DNA of 6,951 nucleotides from Clostridia bacterium (GTDB lineage: Bacteria; Bacillota; Clostridia; RGIG6154), in the NCBI GenBank assembly GCA_017622395.1, contig JAGARF010000167.1:1-6951 (forward strand), written 5' to 3'. The translations under genes were made by a program, and so were the position numbers. Of this stretch, positions 1 to 5,432 are shown in pieces (the first letter of the stretch is position 1; every line of letters starts with the position of its first letter). The notes under the pieces were generated by a model. The model searched no databases, was not told the origin of the DNA, and saw only the letters and a list, made by a program, of their open reading frames with translations.

Positions 1-1359
1 AAAAAAGAAGAATTTGTACCGGTAGAACCCGGGAAAGTAAGTATGTATGTTTGCGGACCTACAGTTTATAATTATATCCATATAGGTAATGCAAGACCTA
101 TGATTGTATTTGATACTGTTCGCAGATATTTTGAATACAAAGGTTATGATGTTAACTATGTTTCAAATTTCACGGATGTAGACGATAAAATCATCAAAAA
201 AGCTAATGAAGAAAATGTGGACTCTTCAGTAATTTCTGAAAGATTTATTGCTGAATGTCAAAAAGATATGAAAGCAATGAATGTAAAAGATGCCACTACT
301 CATCCAAAAGCTACAGAAGAAATTGATGGTATGATAGAAATGATACAAACTCTTATTGATAAAGGGTTTGCTTACAATTCCAATGGCACTGTATACTTCA
401 GGACAAGAGCTTTTTCTGATTATGGTAAACTTTCCAAGAAAAACATAGATGAACTGCAGGCAGGTCATCGTGAAATTCAGGTTACCGGTGAAGATGGAAA
501 AGAAGATTATTTTGATTTTGTTTTATGGAAGCCTAAAAAAGAGGGAGAACCCTCCTGGCAGTCGCCGTGGAGTGACGGAAGACCGGGATGGCATATTGAA
601 TGTTCTGTTATGTCCAAAAAGTATTTGGGTGAGCAGATTGATATCCATGCCGGAGGCGAAGATCTTATTTTCCCTCATCATGAAAATGAAATAGCACAGA
701 GTGAAGCTGCAAACGGAAAAGAGTTTGCTAAATACTGGTTGCATAATGGTTTTTTAAATATTGATAATGTTAAAATGAGTAAATCATTAGGTAATTTCCG
801 TACTGTTCGTGAAATTGGTGAGCAATATGACTTACAGGTTTTAAGATTCTTTATGCTTAGTGCACATTACAGAAGTCCATTAAACTTCAGTGCAGAATTG
901 ATGGAAGCATCTAAAAACGGTCTTGAACGTATTTTGAATGCAGTAGACAGATTGAGAGAATTAAATGGTATTGACGCCCCGGAAACTGAACTTAAGGAAG
1001 TTTCATCACTCGTTGAAAAGTTTGAAAATGCTATGGATGACGATTTTAATACCGCTGATGCTGTTTCTGCTATTTTTGAATTAGTAAAATATGCTAATGT
1101 AAATCTGACCGAAGAATCATCTAATGCAGATATTTTAAAAACACTTTCAGTAATTCAGGAACTTTGCGATGTTTTAGGTATAATTACCGATAAAAAAGAA
1201 GAGTTTATTGATGCAGATATCGAAGCTTTGATTGAAGAAAGACAGAACGCAAGAAAGAATAAAGATTTTGCACTTGCTGATAAAATACGTGACGATCTTA
1301 AAGCACAGGGAATCATCCTTGAAGATACACCTCAGGGGGTAAAATGGAAGAGAATGTAG
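1..1359 (+). CDS. cysS: Cysteinyl-tRNA synthetase (5'-truncated by window edge)
   Basis: Class I aminoacyl-tRNA synthetase that activates cysteine with ATP and charges tRNA-Cys in the cytoplasm. The frame is open from base 1; the ATG at 43 is internal, because the codons before it (…EEFVPVEPGKVS) match the usual N-terminal strand preceding the conserved VCGPTVYN block. I therefore extend the gene to the edge and infer that about ten residues are missing; 452 residues are visible against about 460 for the E. coli enzyme. The HIGH-type motif reads HIGN (bases 79-90), followed by the KMSKS loop (772-786). The four zinc ligands typical of the family are present: Cys at 52-54, Cys at 601-603, His at 676-678 and Glu at 688-690, with the same spacing between the last three as in E. 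coli. The C-terminal part is the helical DALR/anticodon-binding region. The stop overlaps mrnC by 16 nt. Any leader or T-box control would lie upstream and cannot be seen. Confidence 0.97.
   Translation, partial: KKEEFVPVEPGKVSMYVCGPTVYNYIHIGNARPMIVFDTVRRYFEYKGYDVNYVSNFTDVDDKIIKKANEENVDSSVISERFIAECQKDMKAMNVKDATTHPKATEEIDGMIEMIQTLIDKGFAYNSNGTVYFRTRAFSDYGKLSKKNIDELQAGHREIQVTGEDGKEDYFDFVLWKPKKEGEPSWQSPWSDGRPGWHIECSVMSKKYLGEQIDIHAGGEDLIFPHHENEIAQSEAANGKEFAKYWLHNGFLNIDNVKMSKSLGNFRTVREIGEQYDLQVLRFFMLSAHYRSPLNFSAELMEASKNGLERILNAVDRLRELNGIDAPETELKEVSSLVEKFENAMDDDFNTADAVSAIFELVKYANVNLTEESSNADILKTLSVIQELCDVLGIITDKKEEFIDADIEALIEERQNARKNKDFALADKIRDDLKAQGIILEDTPQGVKWKRM
1334..1340 (+). promoter_or_regulatory. 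Ribosome binding site of mrnC, inside the cysS 3' end
   Basis: AGGGGGT lies 3 nt before the ATG at 1344 and within the last codons of cysS. It supports that start and suggests that ribosomes finishing cysS help initiate mrnC. The purine run is strong but the spacing is shorter than the usual 5-9 nt. Confidence 0.6.
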
Positions 1360-1733
1360 TAACAAAAGGTGACAGATATTCACCACTCGCTCTTGCTTTT
1401 TTGGGAGATGCAGTTTTTGAAATGTATATAAGAGAACATTTGTTAAGTAAAGCAAATGCACCTGTTGACAGTTTACATAAAAAAGCTGTAAGGTATGTAA
1501 AAGCATCTGCTCAGTGCGAAGCTTTTGATAGAATTGAACCATATCTGAATGAAAAGGAATTAAGAGTTTTCAAAAGAGGCCGAAATGCTAAAATTAACAC
1601 AAAAGCTAAAAACGCAGCTCTTTCCGAATATAAAAAAGCAACAGGTTTTGAAACTCTTTTAGGTTACCTTCATATCAATGGGGATATTTCAAGGCTTAAT
1701 GAATTGCTTAGTATAGCGGCAGTTTTTAATTAA
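1344..1733 (+). CDS. mrnC: Mini-ribonuclease III (23S rRNA maturation)
   Basis: A 129-residue RNase III-like nuclease that lacks the double-stranded RNA-binding domain. In Bacillus subtilis this family trims the 5' and 3' ends of 23S rRNA precursor and acts as a homodimer. The RNase III signature appears as ALAFLGDAVFEMYIRE, with the expected metal-binding acidic residues D22 and E26. The second conserved block runs from RGRNAK (residues 78-83) to YKKATGFETLLGYLH (96-110), where E103 is the likely second catalytic acid. The length fits the family (about 130-145 aa). The ATG at 1344 is preferred because a purine-rich ribosome binding site precedes it and the conserved domain starts soon after. 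The gene overlaps cysS by 16 nt, and cysS-mrnC is a common Firmicute pairing. In B. subtilis the next gene is an rRNA methyltransferase (rlmB); here it is a transketolase subunit. Function is assigned from motifs and context, with high certainty. Confidence 0.93.
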   Translation: MEENVVTKGDRYSPLALAFLGDAVFEMYIREHLLSKANAPVDSLHKKAVRYVKASAQCEAFDRIEPYLNEKELRVFKRGRNAKINTKAKNAALSEYKKATGFETLLGYLHINGDISRLNELLSIAAVFN

Positions 1734-1750
1734 CGGATATAATAATTTTT

Positions 1751-1756
1751 AAGGAG
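1751..1756 (+). promoter_or_regulatory. Ribosome binding site of the transketolase N-terminal subunit
   Basis: AAGGAG sits 6 nt before the ATG at 1763, in the 29-nt gap after mrnC. It is a near-ideal Shine-Dalgarno sequence and fixes the start. Confidence 0.8.
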
Positions 1757-1762
1757 AACAAC

Positions 1763-2617
1763 ATGGATACAAGAGAAATTAACAAGCTTAATTTAATGGC
1801 TTACAAAATCAGGAGAAATGTCATTGAAGCGGTATATAACGCAGCTTCCGGACATCCGGGCGGATCGCTTTCAATTGCTGAAATTTTATCAGTTCTTTAT
1901 TTCAAAGAAATGAAAGTTAATCCTAAAAATCCCAAAGATCCTGACAGAGACAGACTTGTTCTTTCAAAAGGACATTGTTCACCTGCGCTTTATGGTGTTC
2001 TTGCTGAAAAAGGATATTTTCCTGTAGAAGATATAAAAACCTTCAGAAAGGTTGACAGTTATCTTCAGGGTCATCCTGATATGAAAGGTGTTCCCGGTGT
2101 AGATATGTCGACCGGTTCTTTGGGACAAGGTGTAAGTGCTGCAAACGGAATGGCTCTTGCGGCTAAAATTGACAATAAAGATTACCGTGTATATAGTATT
2201 TTAGGTGATGGTGAAATTGAAGAAGGTCAGGTTTGGGAAGCTGCTATGTATGCATCTCATTACAAGCTTGATAACCATACTGTATTTGTTGATTTTAACG
2301 GTCTTCAGATTGATGGTCCGATAAGTAAAGTTATGTCTTCCGAACCTATTGATAAGAAATTTGAAGCATTTGGTTTTAACGTTATAACAATTGATGCTCA
2401 CGACGTAGTAGCTATTTCAAATGCTATTGAGTGTGCCAAAAACTGCAAAGGTAAACCTACTGCAATAATTTGCAAATCTACAAAGGGTAAGGGTGTATCT
2501 TATATGGAAAATCAGGTTTCATGGCACGGCTCTGCTCCCAAAAAAGAACAGTATGATATAGCTGTTTGTGAGCTTGATAAAAAAATTACTGAATTGGAGG
2601 AACTTATCAATGAGTGA
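1763..2617 (+). CDS. Transketolase, N-terminal (ThDP pyrophosphate-binding) subunit
   Basis: First half of a split transketolase, the ThDP- and metal-dependent enzyme that moves two-carbon ketol units between ketose and aldose phosphates in the non-oxidative pentose phosphate pathway. The 284 residues form the PP domain. Visible family features: SGHPGG (H31), SKGH (H71), QGHP (H104), SLGQG (119-123), the ThDP motif beginning GDGEIEEG at 148 and ending at N179, with D149 and N179 as likely Mg ligands, and a WHG at 254-256 (H255) matching a conserved active-site His. These align with yeast transketolase H30, H69, H103, D157, N187 and H263, as I recall that numbering. The protein ends in a charged helix where a one-chain enzyme would continue into its Pyr domain. 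It cannot act alone; the partner is the next gene, whose ATG overlaps this stop by 8 nt. No terminator separates it from mrnC. The family is certain; the in vivo sugar substrates are not. Confidence 0.95.
   Translation: MDTREINKLNLMAYKIRRNVIEAVYNAASGHPGGSLSIAEILSVLYFKEMKVNPKNPKDPDRDRLVLSKGHCSPALYGVLAEKGYFPVEDIKTFRKVDSYLQGHPDMKGVPGVDMSTGSLGQGVSAANGMALAAKIDNKDYRVYSILGDGEIEEGQVWEAAMYASHYKLDNHTVFVDFNGLQIDGPISKVMSSEPIDKKFEAFGFNVITIDAHDVVAISNAIECAKNCKGKPTAIICKSTKGKGVSYMENQVSWHGSAPKKEQYDIAVCELDKKITELEELINE
2596..2600 (+). promoter_or_regulatory. Ribosome binding site of the transketolase C-terminal subunit
   Basis: GGAGG lies 9 nt before the ATG at 2610 and inside the end of the upstream subunit gene. 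It decides the start: an in-frame GTG at 2568 would add 14 residues but lies upstream of this site and overlaps the coding sequence of the N-terminal subunit by 50 nt. Confidence 0.75.
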
Positions 2618-3554
2618 TATTAAAATAGCAACAAGAGAAGCTTATGGTAAAGCACTTGCAGAACTTGGAGAAAAATATGATTTTGTTGTATTGGATGCTG
2701 ACTTAAGCGAAGCTACAAAAACTAAAATCTTTGCCGATAAGTTTCCTGAAAGATTTTTTGACACAGGTATTGCTGAAGGTAATATGATTGCTACAGCTGC
2801 AGGTATAGCATCTTGCGGAAAGACAGTTTTTGCAAGCTCATTTGCAATGTTTGCAGCAGGACGTGCATTTGAACAGATAAGAAATTCTGTTTGTTACCCC
2901 AATTTAAATGTTAAAATCGGTGCAACTCATGGTGGTATTTCTGTTGGTGAAGACGGTGCTACTCATCAGTGTTTAGAGGATTTGGCAATAATGAGAACAA
3001 TTCCGAATATGATTGTTATTAATCCTTGCGATGCTGTTGAAGCTAAAGCGGCTGTTGAAGCTGCAATTAACCATTATGGTCCTGTTTATTTGAGATTTTG
3101 CAGATTAGCTACACCTGTTCTTTTTGATGAAGCTACATATAAGTTTGAAATCGGAAAAGGTATTGTTTTAAAAGACGGCAATGATGTTACAATAGTTGCT
3201 AACGGACTTATGGTTAACGATGCTTTAAAAGCTTCTGAAATGCTTGAAAAAGATGGTATTTCAGCAGCTGTAATAGATATGCATACAATTAAACCTATTG
3301 ATAAGGATTTGATTGTTGAATACGCAAAGAAAACCGGTGCAATTGTTACTGCTGAAGAGCATAATATTTATGGCGGTCTTGGCAGTGCTGTTGCTGAAGT
3401 AGTTTCTGAAACAGTTCCTGTACCTGTTTTAAGAATCGGTGTTAATGATAAATTCGGAAAATCGGGCACACCTGCAGCATTATTTGAAGAATATGGATTG
3501 ACTGCAGTTGAAATATATAATAAAGCCAAAGAATCAATTAAAATAAAGAAATAG
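2610..3554 (+). CDS. Transketolase, C-terminal (Pyr plus C-domain) subunit
   Basis: Second half of the split transketolase, 314 residues, carrying the pyrimidine-binding domain (about 1-170) and the transketolase C-terminal domain (about 185-310). E56 in DTGIAEGNM is the glutamate that activates the ThDP aminopyrimidine. The substrate-channel block GEDGATHQ (113-120) includes D115 and H119; H107, R9 (in ATRE) and R165 (in YLRFCR) align with yeast residues that contact the sugar chain and its phosphate (H469, R359, R528, recalled numbering). The phosphate-contacting serine of one-chain enzymes (yeast S386) aligns with A35. A glycine-rich EEHNIYGGLGSAVAE block (249-263) is typical of the C domain. 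The start overlaps the upstream stop as ATGAGTGA, favouring translational coupling and equal subunit amounts. Together the halves give about 600 aa, the usual size for split enzymes and shorter than the roughly 660 aa one-chain form. fucI follows after 13 nt. Confidence 0.95.
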   Translation: MSDIKIATREAYGKALAELGEKYDFVVLDADLSEATKTKIFADKFPERFFDTGIAEGNMIATAAGIASCGKTVFASSFAMFAAGRAFEQIRNSVCYPNLNVKIGATHGGISVGEDGATHQCLEDLAIMRTIPNMIVINPCDAVEAKAAVEAAINHYGPVYLRFCRLATPVLFDEATYKFEIGKGIVLKDGNDVTIVANGLMVNDALKASEMLEKDGISAAVIDMHTIKPIDKDLIVEYAKKTGAIVTAEEHNIYGGLGSAVAEVVSETVPVPVLRIGVNDKFGKSGTPAALFEEYGLTAVEIYNKAKESIKIKK

Positions 3555-3558
3555 GAGG
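3553..3558 (+). promoter_or_regulatory. Perfect Shine-Dalgarno of fucI overlapping the previous stop
   Basis: AGGAGG, a full match to the anti-Shine-Dalgarno core, shares two bases with the TAG stop of the transketolase gene and ends 9 nt before the fucI ATG. The layout implies a shared mRNA and strong fucI initiation. Confidence 0.8.
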
Positions 3559-3567
3559 AAGAAAATC

Positions 3568-5373
3568 ATGGCAGAAAACAGATTAATTGGTGGTTACCCA
3601 GTAATTGGTATCCGCCCAACAATCGATGGTCGTAGAGGACCACTTAAGGTAAGAGAATCATTAGAGGTTCAGACGATGAATATGGCTAAATCAGCAGCTA
3701 AATTATTCACAGAAAACCTTAAGTATTCAAACGGTGAACCCGTTAAAGTTGTAATTGCTGATACAACTATCGGTAGAGTTGCAGAAGCTGCAGCTTGTGC
3801 TGAAAAGTTCAAAAAAGAGGGTGTTGATATCACTCTTACAGTAACACCTTGCTGGTGCTACGGTTCTGAAACAATGGATATGGACAAAGATACAATTAAA
3901 GCTGTATGGGGCTTTAATGGCACAGAAAGACCTGGTGCTGTATATTTAGCAGCAGTCCTTGCTTCACACGCACAGAAGGGTCTTCCTGCTTTCGGTATCT
4001 ACGGTCATGATGTTCAGGATATTGATGATACATCTATTCCTGCAGACGTTGAAGAAAAACTTTTAAGATTCGGCCGTGCTGCTGTTGCTGTTGCAACAAT
4101 GAGAGGTAAGTCATATCTCCAGATTGGTTCAATTTGTATGGGTATCGGTGGTTCTATCATCGATTCACATTTCATTGAAGATTATCTCGGCATGAGAGTT
4201 GAATCTGTTGATGAAGTAGAAATCATCAGAAGAATGACAGAAGGCATCTATGATGCTAAAGAAGTTGAAAAGGCATCAAAATGGATTAAAGAAAACTGTA
4301 TCGAAGGCTTTGATAAGAATCCTGAAGATATGCAGCTTACAAGAGAAAAGAAAGATGAGCAGTGGGAATTCGTTGCTAAAATGTACTGCATAATCAAAGA
4401 CCTTATGAACGGTAATAAGAACCTTCCTGAAGGTTGCGAAGAAGAAATGGTTGGTCATAACGCGATTGCAGCAGGTTTCCAGGGTCAGAGACAGTGGACA
4501 GACTTCTATCCAAACTGTGACTTCCCTGAAGCTATGCTTAATACTTCATTCGATCACAATGGTGCAAGAGAACCATACGTTTTAGCTACAGAAAATGACG
4601 TTCTTAATGGTCTTGGTATGCTCTTTATGAAACTTCTTACAAACAGAGCTCAGATTTTTGCTGATGTTCGTACATATTGGAGTGGAGATGCTGTTAAGAG
4701 AGTAACAGGTTATGAAATTGAAGGCAAAGCCAAAGAGGCTGATGGATTTATTCACCTTATCAATTCAGGTGCAGCTTGTCTTGATGCAAACGGCGAAGCT
4801 AAAGATGCAAACGGAAACGGTGTTATTAAGCCTTGGTATGAAGTAACAGAAGCTGATCAGAAAGCTATTATGGAAGCTACAACATGGAATCCGGCTGACC
4901 TTGGATATTTCAGAGGTGGCGGCTATTCTTCAAGATTCTTAACAAGAGCCGAAATGCCTGCCACAATGATAAGACTTAACCTTGTTAAAGGTCTTGGACC
5001 GGTTCTTCAGATTGCTGAAGGTTGGACAGTTAATCTTCCTGATGAAGTATCAGATACTCTTTGGAAGAGAACTGACTACACATGGCCTTGCACATGGTTT
5101 GCTCCAAGATGCACAGGTGAAGGTGCTTTTAAAACAGCTTACGATGTAATGAATAACTGGGGTGCAAACCACGGTGCTATTTCATATGGTCATATTGGTG
5201 CTGACTTAATTACACTTTGTTCTATGCTCAGAATTCCTGTATGTATGCACAATGTTCCTGAAGAGAAAATCTTCAGACCTGCTGCGTGGAATGCTTTCGG
5301 TATGGATAAAGAAGGTTCTGATTACAGAGCTTGTGAAAATTACGGTCCAATGTATGGTAAGTGCAGTAAGTAA
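3568..5373 (+). CDS. fucI: L-fucose isomerase (also likely D-arabinose isomerase)
   Basis: Cytoplasmic Mn-dependent ketol isomerase that converts L-fucose to L-fuculose, the first intracellular step of fucose use; characterised family members also isomerise D-arabinose to D-ribulose. The 601 residues agree with the family (591 in E. coli). Family landmarks run along the whole protein: IGIRPTIDGR near the N-terminus, the SFDHNGAREPYVLATEND block with metal ligand E342, FADVRTYW with D366, YFRGGGYSSRFLT (447-459), GLGPVLQIAEGW (475-486), and NWGANHG with H535, then RIPVCMHNV and a conserved NYGPMYG end. E342, D366 and H535 match the E. coli metal ligands E337, D361 and H528, as I recall them. 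No break or missing catalytic residue is seen. A perfect ribosome binding site and unusually C-ending phenylalanine codons suggest high expression. The kinase for its product follows after a 59-nt spacer with a hairpin. The D-arabinose role is possible but cannot be told from sequence. Confidence 0.97.
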   Translation: MAENRLIGGYPVIGIRPTIDGRRGPLKVRESLEVQTMNMAKSAAKLFTENLKYSNGEPVKVVIADTTIGRVAEAAACAEKFKKEGVDITLTVTPCWCYGSETMDMDKDTIKAVWGFNGTERPGAVYLAAVLASHAQKGLPAFGIYGHDVQDIDDTSIPADVEEKLLRFGRAAVAVATMRGKSYLQIGSICMGIGGSIIDSHFIEDYLGMRVESVDEVEIIRRMTEGIYDAKEVEKASKWIKENCIEGFDKNPEDMQLTREKKDEQWEFVAKMYCIIKDLMNGNKNLPEGCEEEMVGHNAIAAGFQGQRQWTDFYPNCDFPEAMLNTSFDHNGAREPYVLATENDVLNGLGMLFMKLLTNRAQIFADVRTYWSGDAVKRVTGYEIEGKAKEADGFIHLINSGAACLDANGEAKDANGNGVIKPWYEVTEADQKAIMEATTWNPADLGYFRGGGYSSRFLTRAEMPATMIRLNLVKGLGPVLQIAEGWTVNLPDEVSDTLWKRTDYTWPCTWFAPRCTGEGAFKTAYDVMNNWGANHGAISYGHIGADLITLCSMLRIPVCMHNVPEEKIFRPAAWNAFGMDKEGSDYRACENYGPMYGKCSK

Positions 5374-5386
5374 TTTTAAAATAACA

Positions 5387-5413
5387 ACGGAAGCCGCCTT
5401 GTGTGGCTTCCGT
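5387..5413 (+). terminator. Intercistronic hairpin between fucI and the kinase (weak terminator or mRNA-processing stem)
   Basis: ACGGAAGCC (5387-5395) pairs perfectly with GGCTTCCGT (5405-5413), and a G·U and a C-G pair can extend the stem to 11 bp around a 5-nt loop. The bases after it (TAAATTTA) do not form a T-tract, so efficient intrinsic termination is doubtful. Lying between two pathway genes and 8 nt before the kinase ribosome binding site region, it may instead stabilise the 3' end of the fucI message or lower kinase output relative to fucI. The stem is directly visible; its role is inferred. Confidence 0.7.
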
Positions 5414-5420
5414 AAATTTA

Positions 5421-5427
5421 AGAGGTG
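5421..5427 (+). promoter_or_regulatory. Ribosome binding site of the FGGY kinase
   Basis: AGAGGTG lies 5 nt before the ATG at 5433. It decides the start: an in-frame GTG at 5403 would add 10 residues but falls in the loop of the intercistronic hairpin and lacks its own site. A second Met codon at 5442 is less well spaced. Confidence 0.75.
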
Positions 5428-5432
5428 ACAAA

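Noticed and set aside
1174..1542. 122-codon minus-strand open frame across the cysS/mrnC junction
   Set aside because: It is antisense to two conserved genes, has a composition typical of reversed AT-rich coding sequence, and shows no initiation signal or family match.
2568..2609. Upstream GTG start that would lengthen the transketolase C-terminal subunit by 14 residues
   Set aside because: It has no ribosome binding site and overlaps the upstream gene by 50 nt, while ATG 2610 has GGAGG at good spacing and begins directly before the conserved domain.
4783..4814. Short direct repeat GATGCAAACGG (4783-4793 and 4804-4814), encoding DANG twice, in fucI
   Set aside because: The segment is the same length as the matching stretch of E. 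coli FucI, so it is not an expansion; the repeat is most simply chance plus codon bias in a variable loop.
5403..5432. Upstream GTG start for the FGGY kinase
   Set aside because: It lies in the hairpin loop. The added residues are not part of the family, whereas MKKMLSFDFGASSGR from 5433 matches the normal N-terminus.
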